Shown here one piece after another: positions 42,515-53,005 of a DNA stretch of 64,000 nucleotides (positions are counted from its first letter, which is position 1; every line of letters starts with the position of its first letter). The translations under genes were made by a program, and so were the position numbers. The stretch lies in the NCBI RefSeq assembly GCF_001886815.1, contig NZ_CP018099.1, positions 1,548,501-1,612,500 on the forward strand. The letters are read 5' to 3'. Source of the DNA: Caldithrix abyssi DSM 13497 (GTDB lineage: Bacteria; Calditrichota; Calditrichia; Calditrichales; Calditrichaceae). The notes under the pieces are model-generated. The model was given only the letters and a program-made list of their open reading frames with translations. It was not told the origin of the DNA and searched no databases.

Positions 42515-45032
42515 AGAGCGTCTTAAAGAAGCAGAGGGCACGTTAGAGGCTATCCGCAAGGGTAAGATCGACGCGATTGTCGTTCAGGGCAAAGAACTGC
42601 CGGAGATTTACACTTTAAAAAGCGCTGATTTTACCTACCGTGTTTTAATCGAACGTATGAACGAAGGTGCCGCCATCCTTTCCAAAGAAGGCATTGTACT
42701 TTATTCCAATAATAAACTGACGGAAATCCTGGGCACCAACAAAAAGGAGCTTGTCGGGAATTTTTTAAGCGATTTTTTGCTGGCCTCAGAGAGAAAAAAA
42801 TTGGACATTATTTTAAAAAAGGGAATAAAGCAGGCCATCAATCAAAAGGTCTTTTATGTTCGTCCGCATGACGGTCAATTGAAATCACTATTGTTTTCCG
42901 CCAATCCCATGCCCGCGGAGAGCGGCGCCGATATCGGTTTGATTGTTACCGACTTAAGCGAGGTGGAAGAAAAAGAGAAATTGCAAAAGCTTCAGGTTAA
43001 GCTGGAAGAGATGGTGGTGGATCGAACGCGACGCCTCCAGGAAGCGCACGAAGAACTAAAAGCGATGAATGAACGACTGGCGCACGAAATTGAAGAGCAT
43101 AAAAGAACGGAACAAGAATTAATCCGTAAAGAACAGGAAATTGACGAGATCATCAACTCGGCCGCCGAGGGCATTCTGGGCGTCGATAAAAACGGCGTGT
43201 GTACGTTTGTCAATAACAGCTGCCTGACCTTGCTGGGGTATGATTCGCGCGACGAGGTGGTGGGTAAAAAGGTTCAGAAAATTCTTGCTCCGCGCTGTGA
43301 TATGAACACGCCCTGTCCGGAAAAAGACAGCAAAATATTTAAAGCGATTAAAGACGGTACCGTGCAAAGCGCTACCGATATGTTTTTCAGGAAAAAGGAC
43401 GGCCGTTATTTCCCGGTCGGCTATCTGGTGCATCCGATAAGATCAGATTCCAGAACACGGGGTGCGGTAATTTCGTTCTGGGATTTTTCACAGCAGCGCG
43501 CCCTGGAAGAAAAATTGAAGCAGATGGCCAAGGTTCTGGAACAATCACTGGATTTGATTGTCATTACGGATGTGGATGGCACTATCGAGTATGTCAATCC
43601 AGCTTTTGAAAAAAACACGGGCTATACGCTTGGAGAGTTGAAAGACAAAACGCCAAAAATCTTACTCAGCGAGGATAACAGCCCAGACTTTTGTCAGAAA
43701 CTATTGGAAAATCTTAAAGAGGGTAAAAATTGGCAGGGCACCATTACCTGTAAACGGAAAAACGGTGAAGTGTTTAAGTGTTTGACGGTGTTTTTCCCGA
43801 TTCGAAACGATTCCGGAGAAATTATTAATTATGCTTTTGTACAACGAGATATCTCGGCCGAGGAACAGCTAAGAGAGCAGATGTACCAGGCGCAAAAACT
43901 GGAGAGTCTGGGCAAGTTAACCGGCGGGGTGGCCCACGATTTTAACAATTTATTGACTGTTATTAACGGCTTTTCAAAATTAGGCCTGGAGCTGATCAAT
44001 AAAGATCATCCGCTGCACAGCTATTTGCAGCAAATTTACAGAGCGGGGGAACGAGCTTCCCATTTGACCTCGCAATTGTTAACTTTTAGCCGTAAACAGG
44101 TCATCTCCCCGCAAAAAGTTAATATCAATGAAATTTTTAAAGAAACGCAAAAAATGCTTCAACGATTAATCGGCGAGGACATCAAACTGATTTTTCAGCT
44201 TGATGAAAAGGTTAAACCGATTAAAGCGGACGTAACGCAAATTGACCAGATTTTAATGAACCTGGTGGTCAACGCCCGCGACGCCATTCTGGAAAAAGAA
44301 AACGCCGAAGAAAAGAAAATTGTCGTTTCAACCCGCCAGGTGGAAGTCTCGCAAAAAATGGCCGATAAATATCTTGATTTAAATCCTGGCCCCCATGTTC
44401 TAATCGAAGTCAAAGATACGGGCATCGGAATGACGGATGAAGTTAAAGAACATATTTTCGAACCCTTTTTTACCACTAAAAAAGAAGGGCGGGGAACAGG
44501 GCTTGGGCTTTCTACCGTTTACGGAATTATCAAACAAAATCAGGCATTTATTCAAGTAAAGAGTAAGCCGGGCGTGGGCACTACTTTTTCCATTTATTGG
44601 CCCAACTATCTGCAGGAAGACCAAAATCAACCAGAGCAGAAAGAAGCGCAGTTCGCACAGGGCCGTCAGCAGCTGGTTTTAATCGTGGAAGATGATCCTG
44701 AAGTGCGCAGCCTGCTGGAGGCATCCCTCAAAAAACTGAACTACAGAGTTATGACCGCCGCTAACGGCGCAGAAGCGCTGAAAATCATAAACAGTGCAAA
44801 AGATGAAATTGACGCGATCATTACCGACCTGGTGATGCCTGAAATAGACGGCGTAACCCTGGCGAAAAAAGTCAGGGAAATGGGCATTGCCGTTCCCGTC
44901 CTCTTTGGAACGGGTTACGCCGACGAACATCTTGAAAAGATTGTGGACTCCGATTACAGCCGCTTCATTCTCCAAAAGCCCTACAGGCTGGAAGAGCTGG
45001 CTAAAAAATTAAATGAGGTCCTGGGAAATTAA
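42477..45032 (+). CDS. Kai-operon hybrid sensor histidine kinase (three PAS, HisKA, HATPase, receiver)
   Basis: 851-aa soluble protein. A short N-terminal coiled coil, PAS at ~52-165, coiled coil ~165-215, PAS at ~222-340 and ~345-465, then the HisKA domain with phospho-acceptor H487 in GGVAHDFNN. The HATPase ([20 protein letters not shown]) and a C-terminal receiver with D784 in IITDLVMPEIDG follow. No membrane segment, so it senses an internal signal. Start at 42477 is chosen over ATG 42456 because GGAGAGG lies 8 bp before it. Being the last overlapping gene of the kai operon, it is the probable output kinase; no SasA-type KaiB-like domain is fused. Confidence 0.9.
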   Translation: MSQELAQKIRILEERLKEAEGTLEAIRKGKIDAIVVQGKELPEIYTLKSADFTYRVLIERMNEGAAILSKEGIVLYSNNKLTEILGTNKKELVGNFLSDFLLASERKKLDIILKKGIKQAINQKVFYVRPHDGQLKSLLFSANPMPAESGADIGLIVTDLSEVEEKEKLQKLQVKLEEMVVDRTRRLQEAHEELKAMNERLAHEIEEHKRTEQELIRKEQEIDEIINSAAEGILGVDKNGVCTFVNNSCLTLLGYDSRDEVVGKKVQKILAPRCDMNTPCPEKDSKIFKAIKDGTVQSATDMFFRKKDGRYFPVGYLVHPIRSDSRTRGAVISFWDFSQQRALEEKLKQMAKVLEQSLDLIVITDVDGTIEYVNPAFEKNTGYTLGELKDKTPKILLSEDNSPDFCQKLLENLKEGKNWQGTITCKRKNGEVFKCLTVFFPIRNDSGEIINYAFVQRDISAEEQLREQMYQAQKLESLGKLTGGVAHDFNNLLTVINGFSKLGLELINKDHPLHSYLQQIYRAGERASHLTSQLLTFSRKQVISPQKVNINEIFKETQKMLQRLIGEDIKLIFQLDEKVKPIKADVTQIDQILMNLVVNARDAILEKENAEEKKIVVSTRQVEVSQKMADKYLDLNPGPHVLIEVKDTGIGMTDEVKEHIFEPFFTTKKEGRGTGLGLSTVYGIIKQNQAFIQVKSKPGVGTTFSIYWPNYLQEDQNQPEQKEAQFAQGRQQLVLIVEDDPEVRSLLEASLKKLNYRVMTAANGAEALKIINSAKDEIDAIITDLVMPEIDGVTLAKKVREMGIAVPVLFGTGYADEHLEKIVDSDYSRFILQKPYRLEELAKKLNEVLGN

Positions 45033-45061
45033 CATCGTGGAGGCCGCGCTAAAGTAGGTAC

Positions 45062-45188
45062 CATTCTGAGTCTCGCTTCAGCGGGGCGAAGAATTCCTCG
45101 CTTGTTTGAGAGGGATTCTTCGCTGCGCTCAGAATGTCATTACGGGGGCGCTGCGAGGATCCGCTAACGCCCCATTTAGAATGACGCC
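45062..45188. repeat. Family B repeat between convergent genes
   Basis: Contains CATTCTGAGTCTCGCTTCAG, GAAGAATTCC, GGATTCTTCGCTGCGCTCAG and AATGTCATTACG followed by a degenerate inverted copy (CCCATTTAGAATGACG). It fills the gap between the convergent kinase genes and may serve as a bidirectional transcription stop. Confidence 0.6.
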
Positions 45189-47993
45189 TCACCTGGCGCC
45201 ATTCCTGTCCTTCAACAACTCATTAACTTTTTTAGCTAAATCGATGGGTGAAAAAGGTTTTTGCAGAAAATTAGGCTGATCATTTCTGTTTTCCTCTTTA
45301 AATTCATTTTCACTGTAGCCAGAAATAAACAATACAGGTAGGCCGGGATAGTATTCATGAATCATGGCCGCCAGTTTTTTCCCGCTTAAATTCGGCATTA
45401 CAAGGTCTGTAATCAATAAATCAAATGCCTGGCGGTCCGCTTTTAACTTTCGCAGAGCGTCCTTGCCATCGCGGGCGGGGGTTACTTTATAACCGAAATA
45501 AGAGAGCGCCTTGCCGGTCAGCTTGCGCACGTCGGCATCGTCTTCCACCAGCAGGATGGAGGCGTCTCCCCGCAGGTTTTGCTGTTCTTCTTTATTCTCG
45601 GGCCGGGTTGCTTGTTCCGTCCCCTCCACCTTAGGAAAATATATGTCGAAAATCGTGCCGCTTTGCGGCGCACTGGTCACGTAAATCATACCCTCGTTTT
45701 GTTTAACAATGCCGTAAACCGTGGAAAGGCCGAGGCCCGTTCCCTCGCCCACACCGCGCGTTGTAAAAAAAGGTTCAAAAATGTGCTTTAATGTCTCCTG
45801 ATCCATGCCCACGCCCGTATCGGCCACCGAAAGACGCACAAAATCACCGGCGCGGGCGCCCTCATTGTCGCTGGCAAACTTTTGGTCAATGGCGCAATTC
45901 TGCGTAATGATGGTCAGCTTTCCGCCATCCGGCATGGCCTGTTTGGCGTTTACAATCAGGTTAAGCAGAATTTGCTCCAGCTGATGGGCATCCGATTCAA
46001 TGGGCCACAGGTCGCTGGCCAGCTGGATATCCAGCGTGATATTTTCGCCCAGCAAGCTTTTGAGCATGGGAAGGTAGTTTTCGATTACATCGTTGAGGTT
46101 CAATATGCGGGCTTGCCGCATCTGTTTGCGGCTGAAAGCCAGCAGCTGACTGGTCAAATTTTTGGCTTTTTCGCCGGCCTGAAAGATCTGTTCCACCTTT
46201 TTACGATGGACGTCGTCTTCTTTTAAGGCATACAGCAGCAGCTGGGCATAGCCGTTAATGACTGTGAGCAGGTTGTTAAAATCATGGGCGATGCCTCCGG
46301 CCAGTCGGCCGATGGCTTCCATTTTTTGGGATTGGAGCAGTTGTTGTTGCAGTTTTTTATTTTCTGAGATATCTTCCTGAATGCCCATGAAGTGTGTAAT
46401 TCGATTGTTCGCGTCTTTGATGGGGACGATGAGCAGTTTTGCCCAGTAGAAAGAACCGTCTTTTTTCCGATTGATAATTTCATCGTGCCATGGGGATCCG
46501 CTGGAAATCGTTTTCCACATCAGCCGGTAGAATTCTTCGGGCATTTCGCCTGATTTTAACATGCGGGGCGTTTTCCCTTTTACATCTTTTTCTGAATATC
46601 CGCTTATTTTGGTGAAAGCGGGATTGACGTACTCAATTTTGCCCTCCGGATCCGTGACCATAATACCCACAGGACTTTCCTGAATGCCCGTGGAAAGGAC
46701 GCGGATGATTTCGTCTTTTTCTTTTTTTTCGGTTATATCCAGAATGCTGCCCAGAATGGCTTCCTTCCCCTGAAATTCAATACGCGAGGCTAATAGTTCC
46801 AGCTCCAGTCTCCTGCCGTCTTTATCCATTCCACTAAATTCAATATGCGTTGGGGAACTGTGGCTTTCCAGCATCTCTTTGAATACCGCTTTTATCTTTT
46901 GATGATTGGCCGGATGGCAGAGGTCAAGATAAGATTTTAGTTGTAAGATTTTTTTCGGGCTTTCATATTGGAAAATTTCCGCCATGCGGGGATTCGCATA
47001 TTTGAATTGTTCGTTCTGCACCAGAAAAACGCCAACCAGCGCGTTTTCGCTTAAAATTCGATATTTATACTCGCTCTCTTTCAGCATTTTCTGGGCTTTA
47101 AGTTGCATCTGTTCGATGTCAAATTTATGGATGGCGTAGGCAATATCATTGCCAATTTCCTTGAATAATTCCACAATCTGCTCGTCGGCTTCAAAAGTGG
47201 GCGCAAGATAAGCCGTCAAAACGCCATATTGGGTGTCGCGATATCCTAAACGGTAACTCAGATGAAACTGGCCGGCAACACTTTTGCAAAATTTACATAA
47301 TATACACTGATCCTCAGCGACGCGCGTGATTACCACTTCGTCCGTATCAAACGCATTCTGGATGCATGGAGGCATGTTGTTTTCTAAAATTTTTTGCTTT
47401 AAGATTTTGCCATCCTGTTCATAATCGCGAGAGATAAATATCTCCATTGTTTTATTGTGGGTATCTGTTAACAAAATGGTTGTCGTAAAAACGTCGGTTC
47501 CGGCCAACATCTGACAGATACCATTTAAAAGCTCTTTTTTACTGCGCCTTTCAAGGATGAATTGGTTGATTTGCTGCCGCGTTTTCAGAATGGAATTGAC
47601 CATGTTTAAACGTTGCTGGACCTGATGTTTAAATAGCGCCATTTGAATATTGGTATGTAAGTCGATGCTTCTGACCGGTTTTACCAGATAGGAATAAACA
47701 TTGTCCAGTTGCGCCTGATTGAGGTAGTCCTGATTGGCGTGCGCCGTTAAGAAGATGATGGGAATGTCCTGTTTTTTCGAAATCCGGTGCGCGGCTTCAA
47801 GGCCGTTTATCGGTCCGCGAATGCGAATATCCATTAAAATCAATTGAGGATTTGTTTTCTCAATTTGTTCAATGGCATCCGCTCCCGAGGCGGCGATACC
47901 CGCAATTCCGTAATTAAATTCCTGTAAAATTTGCTGCAAATGCGCAACGATTAACGCGTCATCTTCTACGATGAATATGCGAGGAGCTTCCAT
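45189..47993 (-). CDS. Hybrid histidine kinase: receiver, GAF-like with Cys cluster, two PAS, HisKA, HATPase, receiver
   Basis: 934-aa soluble phosphorelay protein. The N-terminal receiver (D55 in [10 protein letters not shown]) is followed by a GAF-like domain (~140-310) that contains C210 and the CxxCxxC cluster C230, C233, C236. Then come PAS domains at ~318-430 and ~435-550, HisKA with H570 in GGIAHDFNN, HATPase, and a second receiver with D863 in [13 protein letters not shown]. The cysteine cluster could bind a metal or sense redox. It follows the six-PAS kinase by 14 bp, so the two form an operon facing the kai operon; it could accept phosphate from that kinase through its first receiver. 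Confidence 0.9.
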   Translation of the reverse strand: MEAPRIFIVEDDALIVAHLQQILQEFNYGIAGIAASGADAIEQIEKTNPQLILMDIRIRGPINGLEAAHRISKKQDIPIIFLTAHANQDYLNQAQLDNVYSYLVKPVRSIDLHTNIQMALFKHQVQQRLNMVNSILKTRQQINQFILERRSKKELLNGICQMLAGTDVFTTTILLTDTHNKTMEIFISRDYEQDGKILKQKILENNMPPCIQNAFDTDEVVITRVAEDQCILCKFCKSVAGQFHLSYRLGYRDTQYGVLTAYLAPTFEADEQIVELFKEIGNDIAYAIHKFDIEQMQLKAQKMLKESEYKYRILSENALVGVFLVQNEQFKYANPRMAEIFQYESPKKILQLKSYLDLCHPANHQKIKAVFKEMLESHSSPTHIEFSGMDKDGRRLELELLASRIEFQGKEAILGSILDITEKKEKDEIIRVLSTGIQESPVGIMVTDPEGKIEYVNPAFTKISGYSEKDVKGKTPRMLKSGEMPEEFYRLMWKTISSGSPWHDEIINRKKDGSFYWAKLLIVPIKDANNRITHFMGIQEDISENKKLQQQLLQSQKMEAIGRLAGGIAHDFNNLLTVINGYAQLLLYALKEDDVHRKKVEQIFQAGEKAKNLTSQLLAFSRKQMRQARILNLNDVIENYLPMLKSLLGENITLDIQLASDLWPIESDAHQLEQILLNLIVNAKQAMPDGGKLTIITQNCAIDQKFASDNEGARAGDFVRLSVADTGVGMDQETLKHIFEPFFTTRGVGEGTGLGLSTVYGIVKQNEGMIYVTSAPQSGTIFDIYFPKVEGTEQATRPENKEEQQNLRGDASILLVEDDADVRKLTGKALSYFGYKVTPARDGKDALRKLKADRQAFDLLITDLVMPNLSGKKLAAMIHEYYPGLPVLFISGYSENEFKEENRNDQPNFLQKPFSPIDLAKKVNELLKDRNGAR

Positions 47994-48007
47994 GATTCTC
48001 CACTCTT

Positions 48008-51000
48008 TTAAATTTCAAATTCAATAGTGATTTTTGCGCCATTCCGGCCGTCAATCTTTAATTTTCCGCCCAGTTGATGCGTTGCCCATAAATGAACCAG
48101 TTTTAATCCCATCGATTTAAGTCTGGTTAAATCTCGCGGAGGCGAAAAACCGGCCCCGCTGTCGCTGACCGTCAATTGAATACGTCCTTTGTGTTTATTC
48201 AACCGAACGTGAATCTCCTTAGGCCCTGCCGAATCGTTGAAGGCGTATTTAAACGAATTACTGACCAGCTCATTAATAATCAGCCCGCAGGGCAGCGCTT
48301 TATCGACCGCTAAAGTTAAATCGTCAATATTTAAAATCAGTTTAACATCTTCGACGTTTAAAAACGTCTGATGCACATTGGTCATTAAACTTTGCAGGTA
48401 CGTTTTCATGTCAATAGCCGCCAGATTCGTCGAGTGGTAGAGCTGTTCGTAAACCAGGCTCATGGCGCGTAATTGATTTTGCAGGTTGTTAAATATTTCT
48501 CGGCTATTCAGGTCAGAAACTTGATTTTTGTTCATCTGTATGAGATAGAATAAACTTTGCAGATTGTTCTTAACGCGGTGATGAACCTCTTGCAACAGAA
48601 TTTCTTTTTCGCTTAAAGCCTGGCTCAATTTCAGTTCGCTTTCTTTGCGTTCTGTAATATCACGCACTACGGCAACATAACCATGAATCTTCTCTTCGAT
48701 GAGCATGGGCGTCACATTGGCAGAAAACCACTTAATACCGGCGTTTTTTTCTTCCAGGTTAAATTCCAGTTTTACGGTTTGTCCCCTGTTCAGTTTGTGG
48801 ATGGTTGGTTTAAGTTGCAATTTCATGGCGCGGGGCAATAGCCGGAAAATGGGTCGCCCTATGTAACTTTTGAGGTTAAAATTCAATTCTTCTGCTTCTG
48901 GAGCATTATAGAACAGCAGCTTGCCCTGCGGATCAAACAGCAGAACGATATCGACCATGCTGGTTAAAATACTTTTAAAGCGGCCTTCGGATTCTTGCAG
49001 GGCGCGCTGATATTTCAGTTGTTCGGTGATGTCGCGAATGATGGCCAGGTTTACCATTCGTCCCTGATATTCCACGCGCGTTCCGACCACCTCCACATCT
49101 AATTCCGTCCCGTCCAGAGCAATGTGCTTTTCCTGGATTAAGGGTAAAACAGTTCCTTTGCCGTTTGCGGCGGCCTCTAAAAGCCTGCGTTTAACCAGTT
49201 CTCTGGAATCAGGATGGACAAAGCTCATAACCGGCCTGTTGTACATTTGTTCCAACGTTTGGGCTTTGTAAATTTTACGCGCCGCCTGATTGGCAAATAA
49301 AATACGACCGCTTTCATGAACCACAATGGCATCCGGAGATTGTTCCACCAGGCTGCGGTAACGGGCTTCGCTTTCGCGCAGAGCGTTTTCCATTCTTTTT
49401 CTTTCACTGATATCCACCAGCACGCCCCGCAGGCCGGTTACCTCTTCGCGCTTTAAAATGGGAGTGGCAAATATTAAAACCGGAAACAATTGCCCGTCTT
49501 TACGTAAAGCTAAAAATTCATTGGATGGCGGCGTCTTAAAATTTAATACGGCTTCAAAGAATTCCAGCGCTTTTTGCTGTTGCCCCTGTGGAAACCATTC
49601 CAATATTTTCATCCCCTGCAACATCTCTAATTGAGAATATCCGGTAAGTCTTGTAGCAAACGAATTCACATACGTCAAGCGGAGCGATGTATTGCTTTCG
49701 AATACGCATTGAGGCAGCAGATTGGCCATTTCTTTAAAACGTCGTTCGCTTTCAATTAGGCGATCCTGCGCTTTCTTTTGTTCGGTGATATCTTCAAGAA
49801 CGCCTTCGATGAAGAGACCTCCGCTTTCCGGTTCGCGATAGACCTTGGCCGTATCTCGCACCCAGATGACGGTTCCGTCTATTTTGCGCAGGCGCGTTTC
49901 ATGGGTGTGCTGTTTTTCGCTAAATTTTAATAGATTTTTCCATAGGGTGTGCGATGTTTCATCCATGTAAAAAGAAAAAAAGTTGATGCTTTGGGCTTCT
50001 TCAAAGGATTGGCAGCCGATCAGTTTTAATGTCGCCGGATTGGCAGCCAGTAGTTCGCCCTTTTCATTAATGCGGTACAGTCCCACCGGCACATTTTCAA
50101 ATAAGTTGCGATAGCGTTTTTCACTGGCTTCCAGCGCCTGGCGGGCCTCCTGCTCTCTGGTAACGTCGCGCACGCTGCCCAGAATGGCCTGTTTTCCCTG
50201 ATAGGTAATGGTGTTTACATTAAACTCACAAAGTTTAATTTTACCGGATTTGGTGACGATGCGGGCTGTGTATTGATATGGTGCAAAATCTCCCTTTTTA
50301 CGCGCCCGCGCAAATTTGGTCAATCTTGGCCGATCTTCTTCATGAATCAATTGTAAAACATCGATTTCATACAATTCGTCTTTTTGGTATTCGGAAATTT
50401 CCTCTAAGCTGTTGTTGACAAACAAAAATTTATTTTTGCGATAAATAAAAATGGCATCGTGGCTTTGCTCCACAATTTGCCGATACTTTTCTTCGCTTTC
50501 GTTCAGGGCTTTTTCAAATTTCTTTTTATCCGTTACATTATTCGAATACAATACGACGGACTCAGCCTGATCCAATTCATTACGGATAACAATCCCGGAA
50601 CAGTCGATGATAGCCTTAATACGTCCGTTCATTTTGAACTCCAGTTCCGACCGGAATTCAGGATTCTCTTCAATCGTTTCCAGCCATTGGCTGAAAATTC
50701 TTCTCGATTTGGCGTTTAAAAACTGCAGAAAGTTTTTGCCTTCGATTTTTGCGGGACTTAAGCCCGTTTGTTGATAGAAAAACGGGTTGGCCTGAATGAT
50801 GGCGCCGTCTTTCTTTAATAAGTGAATCCAGATATTGGCTGATTCAAATAATGATCGGAACTGCCGCTCGTTCTGCTTTAATTTCAGATGACGTAACACC
50901 AGAATCCACATTAAAAGGGCGATGGCCAGCGTAAAAATCAGGTTTAATATAAAATATTTATTGCGCGTCACGGCCAGTTGACTTTTAATAAAATCAGACG

Positions 51001-51754
51001 AAGGACTGATTTTGATTTTCCAGATTTTGTCTCCGATTTGCGCGCCGGACGCATGTAAAAATGCCGCTGACATCTGACGGTGAGTCGAATGGAAAATGGT
51101 ATCTTCCTCAACCGTTTCAATCAGCAGGTCAAAATGTTCCTGCAAAAAGGGATTATTAAGACAGTAGCGGATAAGCGTATCGGTTTTGAACACGATGTTA
51201 ATGAAGCCTAACAGCTGATCATTGGCAAAAACGGGCTTGTAAGATGCAAAGCCTTTGCCGCCCTGTAAAAGGGGAATGACGCTGGTGCAGGTAAGGTTTT
51301 TGGTTGTCATGGCTGTGGTTATGGCCTGTTTTACCTTTTGCGAGGGGTGAGCATGGAGGTCTTTATTCAGAGCGTCTTCGTTGCCTTTTACCGGGTTGAC
51401 AATGCGAATAATCCAATTGCTGTCGATCCAGTTGATGGCCTGGATGCCGGGATATATCTTAAAGAGATTGTTGACGTCTTTGTTGAATTTCTTGGGTGAT
51501 CGGGCATATTGATCCACCCAATTTAACGCCAGGTAGTCGGCCAGAGAAAGACGCTGATTGATCCAGCTTTCCAGCCGAAAGGTAACCTGATCGGCCATTA
51601 CGCGCGTCAGATCCTCGAGCGCCTGCTGGTGTTGTTCCCGGTCATGAAACCAGAGAAAACTCAGAATAAAGGCCAGTAAAAGAAAAAGGATCAAAGGCGG
51701 AATGACAGACAATCTTTTTCTTTTAAAAATCCATGTTATTTTATTTATCTTCAT
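48008..51754 (-). CDS. CHASE-domain, six-PAS membrane sensor histidine kinase (HisKA_2 type)
   Basis: 1248 aa. A transmembrane helix (~16-36), a periplasmic CHASE-like domain (~40-260; VTFRLESWINQRLSLADYLA, GIQAINWIDSNW) and a second helix (~265-287) are followed by six PAS domains in a row (beginning FRSLFESA, YRQIVEQS, YRNLFENV, FKEMANLL, YRSLVEQS, FKSILTSM). The kinase core has the HisKA_2 motif EVHHRVKNNLQ (H1058/H1059) and an HWE-like HATPase (ALPCGLIINELVSNSFKYAF). It has no receiver, so phosphate probably passes to the receiver-bearing kinase encoded 14 bp downstream. The ligand is unknown; the PAS stack may bind several small molecules or cofactors. Confidence 0.9.
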   Translation of the reverse strand: MKINKITWIFKRKRLSVIPPLILFLLLAFILSFLWFHDREQHQQALEDLTRVMADQVTFRLESWINQRLSLADYLALNWVDQYARSPKKFNKDVNNLFKIYPGIQAINWIDSNWIIRIVNPVKGNEDALNKDLHAHPSQKVKQAITTAMTTKNLTCTSVIPLLQGGKGFASYKPVFANDQLLGFINIVFKTDTLIRYCLNNPFLQEHFDLLIETVEEDTIFHSTHRQMSAAFLHASGAQIGDKIWKIKISPSSDFIKSQLAVTRNKYFILNLIFTLAIALLMWILVLRHLKLKQNERQFRSLFESANIWIHLLKKDGAIIQANPFFYQQTGLSPAKIEGKNFLQFLNAKSRRIFSQWLETIEENPEFRSELEFKMNGRIKAIIDCSGIVIRNELDQAESVVLYSNNVTDKKKFEKALNESEEKYRQIVEQSHDAIFIYRKNKFLFVNNSLEEISEYQKDELYEIDVLQLIHEEDRPRLTKFARARKKGDFAPYQYTARIVTKSGKIKLCEFNVNTITYQGKQAILGSVRDVTREQEARQALEASEKRYRNLFENVPVGLYRINEKGELLAANPATLKLIGCQSFEEAQSINFFSFYMDETSHTLWKNLLKFSEKQHTHETRLRKIDGTVIWVRDTAKVYREPESGGLFIEGVLEDITEQKKAQDRLIESERRFKEMANLLPQCVFESNTSLRLTYVNSFATRLTGYSQLEMLQGMKILEWFPQGQQQKALEFFEAVLNFKTPPSNEFLALRKDGQLFPVLIFATPILKREEVTGLRGVLVDISERKRMENALRESEARYRSLVEQSPDAIVVHESGRILFANQAARKIYKAQTLEQMYNRPVMSFVHPDSRELVKRRLLEAAANGKGTVLPLIQEKHIALDGTELDVEVVGTRVEYQGRMVNLAIIRDITEQLKYQRALQESEGRFKSILTSMVDIVLLFDPQGKLLFYNAPEAEELNFNLKSYIGRPIFRLLPRAMKLQLKPTIHKLNRGQTVKLEFNLEEKNAGIKWFSANVTPMLIEEKIHGYVAVVRDITERKESELKLSQALSEKEILLQEVHHRVKNNLQSLFYLIQMNKNQVSDLNSREIFNNLQNQLRAMSLVYEQLYHSTNLAAIDMKTYLQSLMTNVHQTFLNVEDVKLILNIDDLTLAVDKALPCGLIINELVSNSFKYAFNDSAGPKEIHVRLNKHKGRIQLTVSDSGAGFSPPRDLTRLKSMGLKLVHLWATHQLGGKLKIDGRNGAKITIEFEI

Positions 51755-51987
51755 ACTCCGTATTTAAAGTTGATTCTAATTTGCAAATTTTCGGCAAGTT
51801 GCTGATTTTCTTTATTTAATTGAAATTTTTTTAGCAAAAATTGAAATCGTAAAAAATTAAAATGTAATGTACGATCAAAACGCGCGCCTGAGATCGGGAT
51901 GTTTACTTTTGCCCAACCCCATTACCTGTTGCGCGTTACATGTTACGCATTCAAATCGCATCTCCCATGACCGGATAGAAACTTACT

Positions 51988-52135
51988 AAGGCAGCGAAGC
52001 CGCACGCAAAAACATTTTTGCAGAGATTTTAGCAACCACAAAGCGCACAGCGCACAGCGTGCAGAGAAATCACAAAGGGCGCAATGAATGAAAAAAAATA
52101 AAAATAGTTTCAGTTGCACTCACCCCCTGCACCTT
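51988..52135. repeat. Dispersed repeat family A, copy 6 (partial)
   Basis: Has AAGGCAGCGAAGCCGCACGC, then ACCACAAAGCGCACAGCG, GAGAAATCACAAAGGGCGC, and AAAAATAGTTTCAGTTGCAC. The CGCAGATTACGCC module is decayed to CAGAGATTTTAG. The surrounding gap (51755-52392) otherwise shows no gene; the kinase promoter should lie just right of 51755. Confidence 0.7.
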
Positions 52136-52330
52136 CACTCGCAGACAAAAGATCAGGAATGACCGTACTTGTAAGGGCGAAGGATTTCCAACCTCATTTT
52201 TTCCAGAGCGCTTTTTTATATGACTAAAGATTAATGCTTACCAGCGCTGAATTGTTTTTGGAAATCCTTCGCCCTACATAAACGGTGGTAGGAATTCGCC
52301 ACATTTGCAGAAACAAGTTTGAAATGACAG

Positions 52331-52381
52331 ACTAACTATTCAACCATTCAACCATTCAACCATTCAACCATTCAACCAAAA
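52331..52381. repeat. CATTCAACC 9-bp tandem tract
   Basis: About four and a half head-to-tail CATTCAACC units. The same 9-mer tract occurs in family A copies at 2176, 10318, 18228, 20346 and 26655 and, reversed, at 14502. Confidence 0.8.
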
Positions 52382-52392
52382 AACTGTCCCTG

Positions 52393-52893
52393 TCATTTGT
52401 AAAATAATTCGCGCAGAGGAACGCGTTTCAGGCGACCGGATTTGAATTTTTGCTGTAACTCGGCCAGCTCCTGTTCGGCCGGGCCGATTTCCCAGAAATA
52501 TTTTTCGTCCATCCACTGTAGTTCTGGCCCGACTTCGTTTAAAGGACAGATGTCCCGGTATTCAACCTTAATGCCGCTTTCGTTATATTCAAACCAGCGC
52601 AAAGGCAGGCCCTGCGTACGACACACATAAGGTCGGAAAGCATAAATGCGGCAGCGATCGTCCTCGTCCAGAAAGGCGCATTTGCCTGTGGGATGGGGTT
52701 TCTCTTTCAACACACTTTCGGCTTTGTGCCTGATGTAAGCCGCTTCCGCTTCAAACACGGTAATGCCGTCCAGACAGCAGTCGGCGCAGCCCGCTTTACA
52801 ATGCAAACGAGCACGGTTCAGCTCTTCTAACTTGTGCACGTTTTCATCTACTTTTTGGTAAAAGGCTTCGAGCGCCTGAATTAAGGAATCCAT
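52393..52893 (-). CDS. YkgJ-family cysteine cluster protein
   Basis: 166-aa protein with the CxxxCxxCC-type cluster (CKAGCADCCLDGITVF, about residues 32-47) and later CAFLDEDDRCRIYAFRPYVCR, the pattern of the YkgJ/Fli-B-like cysteine cluster family. Members are presumed to bind zinc or an Fe-S cluster, but no function is established. It is divergent from the FAD/Fe-S dehydrogenase gene, with ~110 bp between. GAGAG lies before the ATG. Confidence 0.85.
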   Translation of the reverse strand: MDSLIQALEAFYQKVDENVHKLEELNRARLHCKAGCADCCLDGITVFEAEAAYIRHKAESVLKEKPHPTGKCAFLDEDDRCRIYAFRPYVCRTQGLPLRWFEYNESGIKVEYRDICPLNEVGPELQWMDEKYFWEIGPAEQELAELQQKFKSGRLKRVPLRELFYK

Positions 52894-53005
52894 GGCTCAC
52901 GTCTCTCATTATTTATGACCTGTTTAAAGTTAAAAAATAATTTGGAAGAAATGGAATTTTTTAGCATTTTTTCGCTTTAAATTTTGAAACAACAGGGGAG
53001 TGAAA

